Shown here piece by piece: positions 6,909 to 12,455 of a DNA stretch of 18,026 nt. A model generated the notes under the pieces. The model worked only from the letters and a program-made list of their open reading frames with translations. It did no database searches and had not been told where the DNA came from. Position 1 is the first letter of the stretch; each line of letters opens with the position of its first letter. Source of the stretch: Candidatus Amesbacteria bacterium (GTDB lineage: Bacteria > Patescibacteriota > Microgenomatia > CAZETR01 > Amesbacteraceae); the NCBI GenBank assembly GCA_030681075.1, contig JAUXUE010000060.1, positions 1 to 18,026 of the forward strand. The letters are read 5' to 3'. The position numbers and the translations under genes are program-made.

Positions 6909-7173
6909 TCCTCCCATTATCGAAAAGACAGTCCATGAGCACGGAATCACAACTCCATACGAAGTAAATGTCTTTTTGGCTACTGAAGCTGAAATGAAAA
7001 AAATGTTGGACGGAGAGTACCATGATGTTTTGAGTTTTCCACTAGAATTTGATAAGACTTATCCCGACGGGATAATTAGACTTGGGGATATAGTTATCTG
7101 TGATCAAGAGAAAGATATTGAATTTCTAGCCCACCACGCCTGCCTGCATCTTTTGGGTATACACCACAAATAG
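6892..7173 (+). CDS. ybeY: Minimal YbeY-type rRNA maturation endoribonuclease
   Basis: 93 residues from the ATG at 6892 (an upstream in-frame ATG at 6835 lies well inside yqeY and would add nonconserved sequence). YbeY is a zinc-dependent endoribonuclease in 16S 3' end maturation. Seen are Y-H-D-V-L-S-F-P-L-E (44-52), L-G-D-I-V-I-C (64-70) and the metal site H82-x-x-x-H86-x-x-x-x-x-H92 within H-A-C-L-H-L-L-G-I-H-H. The usual consensus is H-G-x-L-H-L-x-G-Y-D-H, so the Gly, Tyr and Asp are replaced here, but all three zinc histidines remain. The protein is roughly 60 residues shorter than typical, lacking much of the N-terminus and the loop before the His motif, and ends one residue after the last ligand. 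Confidence 0.85.
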   Translation: MKKLSNPPIIEKTVHEHGITTPYEVNVFLATEAEMKKMLDGEYHDVLSFPLEFDKTYPDGIIRLGDIVICDQEKDIEFLAHHACLHLLGIHHK

Positions 7174-7176
7174 AAC

Positions 7177-7206
7177 TTTACGAAACTATAGGTCATATGG
7201 TATAAT
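7177..7206 (+). promoter_or_regulatory. Extended -10 promoter for the gene at 7220
   Basis: TGG-TATAAT (7198-7206) is an extended -10 with a perfect hexamer. A weak -35 TTTACG (7177-7182) lies 18 bases away. Thirteen bases separate the -10 from the ATG, giving a leader of only about seven bases. Confidence 0.72.
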
Positions 7207-7219
7207 CCGCTTATTCAAT

Positions 7220-7519
7220 ATGTTTAACGAGTTAATTCAGTTTGTTACTACTCACCCAGCAGAATTCGTTTGCTTGGGATCAGCCGCGGTGTTTATGGGG
7301 GGTATTTCTTTTGGTTTTATAAAGATGATGGAGCCTATTGATCGTCGAATCGCGTCGATGGAGAGGTATTTGAAAGAGGCAAAAGAAGATGAGGAAGCTT
7401 ACGCACGGGCTTCGGCTGCTGGTGTGGTATTGGACCCAAAGGAACAGAGAACGGGGAAAGCTGCAAAACCAATAAATCAACCATCTTCAAAAAAAGAGAA
7501 GCCAAAAGAGTTGGAATAA
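7220..7519 (+). CDS. Small single-pass membrane protein of unknown function
   Basis: 99 residues. One hydrophobic segment runs from about residue 14 to 35 (F-V-C-L-G-S-A-A-V-F-M-G-G-I-S-F-G-F). A charged, Glu/Lys-rich helical region and a Lys/Pro/Ser-rich tail (K-P-I-N-Q-P-S-S-K-K-E-K-P-K-E) follow. No known domain was recognised. It has its own promoter and precedes dnaX by 47 bases, so it may be co-transcribed with it. The short extracellular side and long charged cytoplasmic side suggest an anchor or scaffold, but nothing more can be supported. Confidence 0.75.
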   Translation: MFNELIQFVTTHPAEFVCLGSAAVFMGGISFGFIKMMEPIDRRIASMERYLKEAKEDEEAYARASAAGVVLDPKEQRTGKAAKPINQPSSKKEKPKELE

Positions 7520-7566
7520 GATTTGGGGATTGTAAGAGAGAAGGAAAGAATATAAATTGATTATTA

Positions 7567-8820
7567 ATGGCATCAACAACTCTTTATCTCAAATACCGCC
7601 CGCAAAATATAGAAGAACTGGATTTGAAGTCAGCAAGAGATAGTCTATCTAAGATTTTGAGCTCAAAAACCATTCCCCATGCTTTTCTGTTCTCAGGACC
7701 CAGGGGTACTGGCAAGACCTCGGCAGCTCGAATCTTGGCGATGACAGTCAATAAACTCGAATCTATTGATACGCCAGATATTATCGAGATGGATGCCGCA
7801 TCAAACGGGGGAATAGAAGAGATTAGAACTCTTCGTGAGCAAGTAGGATTGGCACCATTATCTTCGAAATATAAGGTGTATATCATAGATGAGGTTCATA
7901 TGTTGTCAATTGGAGCAGCCAATGCACTCCTTAAGACTCTGGAAGAGCCTCCATCTCATGTAATATTTGTTCTTTGTACCACAGACCCACAAAAACTTCC
8001 CGAGACAGTGGTTTCCCGTTGCACCCGGATCCAGTTTGCAAGGCCTGGCCTTGCAGAGATTATTGCTAAATTAAAAATAGTGGCTAAAGGGGAGAAATAT
8101 AAAATATCCGATGAAGATCTCTCAATAATTGCCAGTGAAGCCAAGGGAAGCTTTCGTGATGCAATAAAAATCTTGGAGCAGGTAATAGCAACAGGAGTAA
8201 TACCAAAGACAAATGACTCGGAGGGATTTATAGCTCTTCTTCGAGCCAAAAATACTAAGGCAAGCCTGAAATTTATTGATGACTTGGTCCAAAATGGGGT
8301 CAATCTCAGAACATTTATTGAAAAATGCGTAGAAGTCTTGCGGGTGGAATTACTAGAAACTCTAAACAAAGATATTTTGGCAGAAATTGCTGGATTTGAG
8401 AAGGCCTATGAGCAGAGCAGAACTACTGCTGTTGCTCAGTTGCCTCTTGAGGTTATGGTGATAAATATTGCTTCTTCTCCTGCTACTGTGCCTTCAACTC
8501 CTGTGCCTGTGCCTGATGGTGATGTCCAAATAATCTTAGATAAATGGAACGAGATCTTGAAAGTGGTCAGGCCATTTAATCATTCGGTAGAAGGCTTGTT
8601 GCGCTCAACTAAGCCAGTTTCTTTTGACGGGACAAATCTGACCCTCGAGGTCTTTTACAAGTTTCATAAAGACAAGCTTTCTGAAGACAAATGTCGGGCA
8701 ATAGTCGAAGACAGTGTGGCGACTGTTTTGGAATCTCCAAAAATAGTCTTGAAGCTGGTTCTGGGAAAAGTTCAGCAGAAAGAGGATCTGGCTAAAGTTG
8801 CAGAATCTATCTTCAAATAA
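7567..8820 (+). CDS. dnaX: DNA polymerase III gamma/tau subunit (clamp loader ATPase), zinc module missing
   Basis: 417 residues. It is the AAA+ motor subunit loading the beta sliding clamp. It begins with the family motif L-Y-x-K-Y-R-P. Walker A is G-P-R-G-T-G-K-T (44-51), Walker B I-I-D-E-V-H (106-111), sensor T-T-D-P-Q-K-L-P (138-145) and the Arg-finger motif S-R-C (150-152). Between Walker A and D-A-A-S-N (76-80) normal DnaX has four Cys binding zinc. Here that stretch is replaced by a short linker (T-V-N-K-L-E-S-I-D-T-P) without any Cys. The C-terminal part has a short Pro/Thr/Val linker near residue 310, then a small domain. A weak promoter (TATAAA at 7551-7556) precedes it. It is followed by ybaB and recR, the classic cluster. 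Confidence 0.93.
   Translation: MASTTLYLKYRPQNIEELDLKSARDSLSKILSSKTIPHAFLFSGPRGTGKTSAARILAMTVNKLESIDTPDIIEMDAASNGGIEEIRTLREQVGLAPLSSKYKVYIIDEVHMLSIGAANALLKTLEEPPSHVIFVLCTTDPQKLPETVVSRCTRIQFARPGLAEIIAKLKIVAKGEKYKISDEDLSIIASEAKGSFRDAIKILEQVIATGVIPKTNDSEGFIALLRAKNTKASLKFIDDLVQNGVNLRTFIEKCVEVLRVELLETLNKDILAEIAGFEKAYEQSRTTAVAQLPLEVMVINIASSPATVPSTPVPVPDGDVQIILDKWNEILKVVRPFNHSVEGLLRSTKPVSFDGTNLTLEVFYKFHKDKLSEDKCRAIVEDSVATVLESPKIVLKLVLGKVQQKEDLAKVAESIFK
8037..8055. repeat. 19-base palindrome (9-1-9) inside dnaX, shared with 9512-9527
   Basis: TGCAAGGCC-T-GGCCTTGCA: two perfect 9-base inverted arms around a single base. It encodes A-R-P-G-L-A-E in dnaX. Sixteen bases of it (AAGGCCTGGCCTTGCA) recur exactly in the intergenic stretch after 9505. 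Confidence 0.75.
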
Positions 8821-8942
8821 AAATTCTAAATTCAAAATACTAATAACCAAATAAGCTTCAAACTCTAAATCATAAATTACAAACGTTTGATATTTATTAT
8901 TTAGGATTTATTTGGATCTTAGAATTTGTAATTTTGAATTTC
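8821..8942. repeat. Degenerate AT-rich heptamer repeat forming an imperfect inverted repeat between dnaX and ybaB
   Basis: The left half can be read as seven-base units (AAATTCT, AAATTCA, AAATACT, and so on, then CTCTAAA, TCATAAA, TTACAAA). The right half (8897-8942) is roughly the reverse complement, with a shared C-C-A-A-A-T-A-A core and A-A-A-T-T-C ends. The transcript could fold into a long, weak hairpin of about 115 bases, possibly acting as a terminator or mRNA 3' end stabiliser for dnaX. Similar AT-rich heptamer tracts are familiar in CPR genomes. The right end carries the ybaB promoter. Confidence 0.65.
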
Positions 8943-8945
8943 TAT

Positions 8946-8956
8946 GATAATATACT
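8946..8956 (+). promoter_or_regulatory. -10 region of ybaB
   Basis: Two overlapping candidate -10 boxes, GATAAT (8946-8951) and TATACT (8951-8956), lie 9 and 4 bases before the ATG at 8961. Either gives an mRNA with almost no leader. No convincing -35 box is present. Confidence 0.5.
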
Positions 8957-8960
8957 AAGT

Positions 8961-9248
8961 ATGGGTATAGGAGACATGATGGGAAAACTAGGGGATATGA
9001 ACAAATTGCGTCAGCAAGCCATGACGATGCAAAAGAATTTGGCTGCTCAGACAATTACAGTTGAGGAAAATGGGGTCAAAGTGGTCATTACTGGTGATCA
9101 AAAGATACTCTCAATTGAAATTCAAGGGCTGTCCAATGAAGTCCTAAATGACGTTATCAACAAAGCCATCCGCAAATCTCAGGAGCTCGCTGCCAAAGAA
9201 CTCATGAACGTTTCTGGAGGTATGGGTGGGTTAATGGGGGGAAATTAA
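8961..9248 (+). CDS. ybaB: YbaB/EbfC family nucleoid-associated protein
   Basis: 95 residues from the ATG at 8961. An upstream in-frame TTG at 8934 would overlap the promoter and repeat and is rejected. The Met/Gly-rich ends, M-x-K-L-x-D-M-N-K-L-R-Q-Q-A-M-T-M-Q-K, the beta hairpin V-E-E-N-G-V-K-V-V-I-T-G-D-Q-K-I-L-S-I-E-I, and S-Q-E-L-A-A-K-E-L match the YbaB fold, a small dimer that binds DNA. The dnaX-ybaB order is conserved in many bacteria, supporting the assignment. The tail is Gly/Met-rich as usual. Confidence 0.93.
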   Translation: MGIGDMMGKLGDMNKLRQQAMTMQKNLAAQTITVEENGVKVVITGDQKILSIEIQGLSNEVLNDVINKAIRKSQELAAKELMNVSGGMGGLMGGN

Positions 9249-9256
9249 ATCTATAT

Positions 9257-9505
9257 ATGAGTTCATTGGGTGAAATAATTAATGCGATTCGAGAAAGTGA
9301 TCATGTCGAATATCCCAAGACGGCTTCGTCAACAAGAAGTAAAGGATTTCGTGCGGGACAAGGAGGCACAACGTCATTAGTTGAAGGATACGGAGTAGGT
9401 TTTAGAACACCTAGAAGTTCTCGCGGAGCTTTGAAACAAACGCGCGATGCAGAGGGGAAAACTATATACATTGATCAAGATGGTAATCCAGTAGAGCATC
9501 TTTAG
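9257..9505 (+). CDS. Small hypothetical protein
   Basis: 82 residues, start eight bases after the ybaB stop, so probably co-transcribed. It is polar, Gly/Ser/Arg-rich in the middle (S-S-T-R-S-K-G-F-R-A-G-Q-G-G-T-T-S) and ends with a patch resembling short beta-hairpin repeats (G-K-T-I-Y-I-D-Q-D-G-N-P-V). No membrane segment, signal or catalytic motif is visible, and no family was recognised. It looks partly disordered. Good coding character and a clean fit in the operon argue that it is real. Confidence 0.65.
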   Translation: MSSLGEIINAIRESDHVEYPKTASSTRSKGFRAGQGGTTSLVEGYGVGFRTPRSSRGALKQTRDAEGKTIYIDQDGNPVEHL

Positions 9506-9511
9506 CCTCAA

Positions 9512-9530
9512 AAGGCCTGGCCTTGCAAGG
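9512..9530. repeat. Palindromic repeat copy downstream of the 9257-9505 gene
   Basis: AAGGCC-T-GGCCTT palindrome (9512-9524) followed by GCAAGG, sharing 16 exact bases with the palindrome at 8037-8055. Because CCTTGCAAGG (9521-9530) is itself self-complementary, several folds are possible. It is followed by mixed A/T sequence with no clean U-tract, so a terminator role is possible but weak. Confidence 0.6.
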
Positions 9531-9541
9531 TTATTTCAAAG

Positions 9542-9550
9542 TTATTCACA
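9542..9550 (+). promoter_or_regulatory. Single DnaA-box match
   Basis: TTATTCACA fits the DnaA-box consensus TTATNCACA exactly. It lies in the 88-base gap between the 9257-9505 gene and the nucleotidyltransferase-like gene. One nonamer can occur by chance; no cluster of boxes or AT-rich unwinding element is present. Confidence 0.25.
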
Positions 9551-9581
9551 CAACCAGGCTATGTTTTTAGTTATCCTGTAG

Positions 9582-9587
9582 TATAAT
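9582..9587 (+). promoter_or_regulatory. -10 box of the nucleotidyltransferase-like gene
   Basis: Perfect TATAAT exactly six bases before the ATG at 9594, predicting a leaderless mRNA. No good -35 box is seen. Confidence 0.65.
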
Positions 9588-9593
9588 TGGCAA

Positions 9594-10124
9594 ATGTCTG
9601 TTGAACAGGAGCTCATTGAAGTATTGGGGCAATTGGCTCCATATAAACAAAGGCATCATTCAGAGGTTGCGAAGGCTCGCAAGTTGCTGATGAAAGAATT
9701 TGGTAAAATTAGGAAATGGTTAGATGCAAATAGTTACATAATAACTATTCATGGTTCACTACAATATTGGGATCCACATAATTTAGATGCTGATGTTGCC
9801 ATTATTTCTAATACAATGTCCCATGAACACATGAAGTATTTGTGGGATTTTGAAAACAAAATAGACGATAAATGGCCTTGGAAAGGGAAGGGAGATTATA
9901 CTGAAATGGAACTTACGAAGATTAACGAAGAGGGAGAATACGCCGATTTATTACTTTCATTCGTATTAAGTAGTGATCTACTATGGAAAAATCAAGCTTC
10001 AGTATTTCAAGAGTATCAAAGAATCGCTCTCAATATCTTTTCATCCGATAATACATTAGCAATAGCTACATTAACGACTCTATACGATACTTTAAAAATA
10101 AGAAAAGAAAGAGCGGGTGTTTGA
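9594..10124 (+). CDS. Predicted nucleotidyltransferase-fold (Pol beta superfamily) protein, unknown substrate
   Basis: 176 residues. The stretch I-H-G-S-L-Q-Y-W-D-P-H-N-L-D-A-D-V-A-I (52-70) has the family layout G-S ... D-x-D: G54-S55, then D65 and D67 as metal ligands. A third acidic residue on the expected later strand could be D118 in E-Y-A-D-L-L-L-S. An N-terminal helical region precedes the core and a C-terminal helix follows. The DNA is AT-rich and it stands alone between ybaB and recR with its own promoter, suggesting a later arrival. Relatives include MNT-type toxin/antitoxin and tRNA- or small-molecule-modifying enzymes. The spacing between G-S and D-x-D is compatible with the family but the match is by eye only. 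Confidence 0.6.
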   Translation: MSVEQELIEVLGQLAPYKQRHHSEVAKARKLLMKEFGKIRKWLDANSYIITIHGSLQYWDPHNLDADVAIISNTMSHEHMKYLWDFENKIDDKWPWKGKGDYTEMELTKINEEGEYADLLLSFVLSSDLLWKNQASVFQEYQRIALNIFSSDNTLAIATLTTLYDTLKIRKERAGV

Positions 10125-10136
10125 TCAATTTTTTAA

Positions 10137-10145
10137 TGTTAAAAT
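10137..10145 (+). promoter_or_regulatory. Extended -10 promoter of recR
   Basis: TGT-TAAAAT is an extended -10 (TGn then 5/6 hexamer at 10140-10145). It ends exactly six bases before the GTG at 10152, which favours that GTG over the TTG at 10146 as the start and predicts a leaderless mRNA. Confidence 0.6.
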
Positions 10146-10151
10146 TTGGGG

Positions 10152-10760
10152 GTGAGAATTGCGAGAGCTATAAATAATTTGATTGAAGGATTTGAACGGT
10201 TGCCGGGAGTGGGTCCAAAGTCTGCTGCCAGATTGACATATTATTTATTGCATGTACCCCAAATAGAATTGGATAAATTTGCAGACGCAATCCGAAATTT
10301 GAAATTAAATACCAAAGAATGCAATATTTGTCACAATGTTTCTGAATTAGACCCTTGTGATATCTGTGACGATGTAAGCCGTGACAAAAATATTATTTGT
10401 GTAGTTGAGCAACCACTCGATGTTCTAGCGTTTGAAAGAGGTGGACGATACAAAGGTGTATATCACGTGTTACATGGTGTCATTGATCCGTTACATAATA
10501 TTGGACCAGATGAAATAAAGATTGATGAATTATTAAATAGGGCACAGGATACAAGTCACAGGACACAGGAGATAATTCTTGCATTAAATCCAAACATGGA
10601 AGGAGAGTCCACTTGCATGTATATTAAAAGGCAAATTGCAAATTGCAAATTGCAAATAAAAATTTCTCGTCTTGCACATGGATTACCGACCGGTGCTGAT
10701 GTGCAGTATGCAGATGAAACTACATTGACACATGCACTGAATAATCGGAGAGAATTCTAG
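10152..10760 (+). CDS. recR: Recombination mediator RecR
   Basis: 202 residues from the GTG at 10152. RecR works with RecO/RecF to load RecA on gapped DNA. It shows the N-terminal L-P-G-V-G-P-K-S-A helix-hairpin-helix, the C4 zinc finger (C-N-I-C ... C-D-I-C), a Toprim domain (V-V-E-Q-P-L-D-V-L-A-F-E) and the C-terminal R-L-A-H-G-L-P-T-G-A-D-V-x-Y-A-D-E-T-T-L. Two places deviate from the family because of heptamer repeats: A-Q-D-T-S-H-R-T-Q before E-I-I-L-A-L-N-P, and Q-I-A-N-C-K-L-Q after Y-I-K-R. Both fall where alignments normally carry loops, so the protein may still be active. It completes the dnaX-ybaB-recR cluster. Confidence 0.95.
   Translation: MRIARAINNLIEGFERLPGVGPKSAARLTYYLLHVPQIELDKFADAIRNLKLNTKECNICHNVSELDPCDICDDVSRDKNIICVVEQPLDVLAFERGGRYKGVYHVLHGVIDPLHNIGPDEIKIDELLNRAQDTSHRTQEIILALNPNMEGESTCMYIKRQIANCKLQIKISRLAHGLPTGADVQYADETTLTHALNNRREF
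10543..10570. repeat. Four-unit heptamer repeat within recR (CACAGGA type)
   Basis: CACAGGA, TACAAGT, CACAGGA, CACAGGA in direct succession, three of the four identical. It encodes the extra loop A-Q-D-T-S-H-R-T-Q in RecR. Confidence 0.75.
10631..10658. repeat. Four-unit heptamer repeat within recR (GCAAATT type)
   Basis: GCAAATT three times then GCAAATA, in direct tandem. It encodes Q-I-A-N-C-K-L-Q-I in RecR, replacing the usual short segment before the I-K-(I/V)-(S/T)-R strand. Confidence 0.85.
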
Positions 10761-10762
10761 AT

Positions 10763-10800
10763 TTGACACATATCCAATATATGGCTATAATCAGCCATAT
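10763..10800 (+). promoter_or_regulatory. Consensus promoter with operator-like palindrome over the -10
   Basis: Perfect TTGACA (10763-10768), 17-base spacer and perfect TATAAT (10786-10791), the best promoter in the window. An 8-base perfect inverted repeat, ATATGGCT ... AGCCATAT (10779-10786 and 10793-10800), straddles the -10 box and is likely a repressor operator. Ten bases separate the -10 from the ATG at 10802. Confidence 0.8.
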
Positions 10801-10801
10801 T

Positions 10802-11404
10802 ATGAACAAAAAAGCCCTCAAAATCTTACTGATTTCAAACAACCTCTGGAGCCTGGCTGAGGGTATGTTTGGACCCTTATTTGCCCTGTTTGCCAACCGC
10901 TTGGGAGGCAGTATTTTGGACATTACTTGGGCCTGGGCGGGATATCTTATAGTAAGAGGATTGGCTTCAATTATCGCTGGTAAAGTATCTGATCGATGGA
11001 TAAGTAAAGAAACCCTGATGGTCACGGGTTTTGGACTAAACGCACTCTTGACATTCGGATATCTTTCGGTAAACAGTAGCTTGGGCTTATTTATAGTTGA
11101 GTCGGGACTGGGCTTGGCTGCTGCCTTGGCATTGCCCACATGGTCTTCACTCTTTGCCAAATATTCAGGTCGGACTAAAAATGGATGGGCTTGGGGTTTG
11201 CGGGCTGGTCTTGATGACTTTGTGACCGCTGTGGGTATTGTGCTTGGAGGATTGGTCGTATCGTTATTTAACTTTACGGGATTATTTGTAATCATGGGCA
11301 CGATCCAGTTGTGTGCTACCATTTATCAAGCTAAAATACTTTATTATGGCAAGAGCACAAAAAATAATAAGAAAATCGCTCGAAGGCTTAGAGTTGCTTG
11401 GTAA
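10802..11404 (+). CDS. Half-size MFS-like transporter
   Basis: 200 residues from the ATG at 10802. An in-frame TTG at 10763 is rejected because it is the -35 box. About six hydrophobic segments are visible, and A-G-K-V-S-D-R-W-I-S-K-E (after segment 2) matches MFS motif A (G-x-x-x-D-R-x-G-R-R/K). Other MFS-like elements are S-N-N-L-W-S-L-A-E-G-M-F-G-P in segment 1 and an Ala/Gly/Leu-rich fourth segment. Full MFS proteins have 12 segments. Here only one six-helix half exists, and the next gene starts inside its end, so it is not simply cut by the window. It may dimerise, or be a degraded or naturally small version. Substrate unknown. Confidence 0.75.
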   Translation: MNKKALKILLISNNLWSLAEGMFGPLFALFANRLGGSILDITWAWAGYLIVRGLASIIAGKVSDRWISKETLMVTGFGLNALLTFGYLSVNSSLGLFIVESGLGLAAALALPTWSSLFAKYSGRTKNGWAWGLRAGLDDFVTAVGIVLGGLVVSLFNFTGLFVIMGTIQLCATIYQAKILYYGKSTKNNKKIARRLRVAW

Positions 11405-11708
11405 GACAGCTGTCCAGCAAGTCACGGGCACAGGAGATTATGATACGACACCTAAAGAAGATAAGATTTTGCCTCCCGAGGAAAAGCAAAAAATAAAATC
11501 CCAAGAAGCCCAGATGTTGGCCCAACTCAATCAGCAAATAGAAGCTATCCGCAAAAAAAGAGAAGTCAAACCACAGGAGGAAGAACAGAAAAAAGTAATC
11601 AAAAAACAGGAGGAAAAGAAAAAGAAAGAGGACAAGTGGGCAGCCCTTAAAGCCATGATCAAGGCTAACCAAGGAAGTAAGGAAGGTAGTATTAGAGCCA
11701 GTGGTTGA
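11346..11708 (+). CDS. Charged coiled-coil protein of unknown function
   Basis: 120 residues from the ATG at 11346. An earlier in-frame ATG at 11313 would overlap the MFS gene further. From about residue 40 to 105 it is extremely rich in Lys, Glu and Gln (E-E-K-Q-K-I-K-S-Q-E-A, then R-K-K-R-E-V-K-P-Q-E-E-E-Q-K-K-V) and is predicted to be a long helix or coiled coil. The N-terminus (A-R-A-Q-K-I-I-R-K-S-L-E-G-L-E-L-L-G-K-T) is an amphipathic helix. No membrane segment. It overlaps the MFS gene by 59 bases. A TAAAAT sequence (11332-11337) eight bases before the ATG could be an internal promoter. Similar short charged proteins are frequent in CPR genomes; the role is not known. Confidence 0.7.
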   Translation: MARAQKIIRKSLEGLELLGKTAVQQVTGTGDYDTTPKEDKILPPEEKQKIKSQEAQMLAQLNQQIEAIRKKREVKPQEEEQKKVIKKQEEKKKKEDKWAALKAMIKANQGSKEGSIRASG

Positions 11709-11733
11709 CAATACGTACGTTATGTCGTACGAT
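11705..11733 (+). promoter_or_regulatory. Promoter and twin GTAC-core operator of the YefM/RelE-type operon
   Basis: Perfect TTGACA (11705-11710), 17-base spacer, weak -10 TACGAT (11728-11733), six bases before the ATG at 11740. Two identical palindromic hexamers CGTACG (11714-11719 and 11726-11731) lie 12 bases apart centre to centre and cover the spacer and the -10. Known YefM-YoeB operators use two TGTACA cores at the same spacing, so this looks like the autoregulatory site. Confidence 0.72.
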
Positions 11734-11739
11734 ATAAAT

Positions 11740-12024
11740 ATGAATACTATTTCATTACCACAAACAATGTCTGTAAGTGATGCCAGAATAAATCTTTATG
11801 ATTTGATCTCTGATGTCTCAAACAAACTTCGCCGTTTTGTCATTACTCACAAGGGTCAGCCCAAGGCAATTGTCATGCCAATTGAAGATGTAGAAGCTTG
11901 GGAGGAAACATTGGATATTTTATCTAACAAAAAATTGATGAAGGATATCCGCCAGGGAAATGCAGATTTTAAAGCAGGTCGGGGAATACCTCTCGAAGTA
12001 GTTATGAAGTCCATGGGAATATGA
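11740..12024 (+). CDS. Phd/YefM-family antitoxin
   Basis: 95 residues from the ATG at 11740, chosen for its position after the promoter; upstream in-frame GTG/ATG codons lie in the operator. M-S-V-S-D-A-R-I-N-L-Y-D-L-I followed by V-I-T-H-K-G-Q-P-K-A-I-V-M-P-I-E-D-V-E-A-W is the typical Phd/YefM N-terminal DNA-binding domain. The C-terminal half (D-I-L-S-N-K-K-L-M-K-D-I-R-Q-G) would wrap the toxin. It represses its own operon and neutralises the RelE-like toxin encoded next, with an ATGA overlap. Family match is strong; the exact subfamily is not fixed. Confidence 0.92.
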   Translation: MNTISLPQTMSVSDARINLYDLISDVSNKLRRFVITHKGQPKAIVMPIEDVEAWEETLDILSNKKLMKDIRQGNADFKAGRGIPLEVVMKSMGI

Positions 12025-12269
12025 ATCTTGAGTTGTCAAAGATAGCTGAAAAACAGTTTAGAGCCTTGCCAAAATCTGAAGCAAAGAAAGTGTCTCGAAA
12101 GTTAATTTTGCTTAAAGAAACTCCGTTTACCGGCAAGAAGTTACAAGGCGAATTAGCCAATCAATATTCACTAAGAGCTTGGCCGTATAGAATAATTTAT
12201 AAAGTAATCGACTCGCAGAAATTAATTTGGGTTGACATTATTGAACATCGTCAAGGGGTCTATAAATAA
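12021..12269 (+). CDS. RelE/ParE-superfamily toxin
   Basis: 82 residues, a typical length for RelE/YoeB toxins. The core L-R-A-W-P-Y-R-I-I-Y-K-V-I (51-63) and the end I-E-H-R-Q-G-V-Y-K (74-82) are the RelE beta-sheet signature. R52, R57, H76, R77 and Y81 are in places where RelE-type mRNA interferases keep catalytic residues. It probably cuts mRNA in the ribosome when unopposed. ParE-type gyrase poisons share the fold, so the target is inferred. It overlaps the antitoxin by ATGA. Confidence 0.92.
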   Translation: MNLELSKIAEKQFRALPKSEAKKVSRKLILLKETPFTGKKLQGELANQYSLRAWPYRIIYKVIDSQKLIWVDIIEHRQGVYK

Positions 12270-12270
12270 A

Positions 12271-12279
12271 TGCTATACT
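12271..12279 (+). promoter_or_regulatory. Extended -10 promoter for the small gene at 12286
   Basis: TGC-TATACT (12271-12279) starts just after the toxin stop codon and ends exactly six bases before the ATG at 12286. No -35 is evident. Confidence 0.6.
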
Positions 12280-12285
12280 ATGAAT

Positions 12286-12438
12286 ATGTCGGATAAAAAT
12301 AAAAAACCCCTTCCCAAACCCAGTGATTTCAAGAATCTTCCCCAGAATCAGTGGAGAAACTCCCAGAATTTGGTGACAAAGTTTCAAGTCCCCAAGTCCG
12401 GGCGCGATTTTACTAGCATGAGACGCGGGAGCCGCTAA
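12286..12438 (+). CDS. Small basic protein of unknown function
   Basis: 50 residues from the ATG at 12286; ATG at 12280 (two residues longer) is the alternative, but the promoter spacing favours 12286. The sequence is Lys/Pro/Asn-rich (K-N-K-K-P-L-P-K-P-S-D-F) and ends in S-M-R-R-G-S-R. No membrane segment or known domain. The upstream open frame that runs into the toxin gene is ignored. It may be a small nucleic-acid-binding protein, judging only from charge. Confidence 0.6.
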   Translation: MSDKNKKPLPKPSDFKNLPQNQWRNSQNLVTKFQVPKSGRDFTSMRRGSR

Positions 12439-12440
12439 AG

Positions 12441-12449
12441 TGCTATAAT
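12441..12449 (+). promoter_or_regulatory. Extended -10 promoter of the cysS leader
   Basis: TGC-TATAAT (12441-12449), a perfect hexamer with TGn extension, six bases before the ATG at 12456. Predicted +1 is the A of that ATG. Confidence 0.7.
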
Positions 12450-12455
12450 ATATCT

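Noticed and set aside
8821..8942. CRISPR array
   Set aside because: Units are seven bases, degenerate and without spacers.
8934..8960. Extended YbaB start at TTG 8934
   Set aside because: The added residues are encoded by the repeat end and the -10 region; ATG 8961 fits the family start and the promoter.
9542..9550. Replication origin at the DnaA-box match
   Set aside because: Only one good box, no dnaA/dnaN nearby, no repeated 13-mers or AT-rich unwinding stretch of the needed size.
10763..10801. TTG start 13 codons upstream of the MFS gene
   Set aside because: That TTG is the first three bases of a perfect -35 box; the coding start is ATG 10802.
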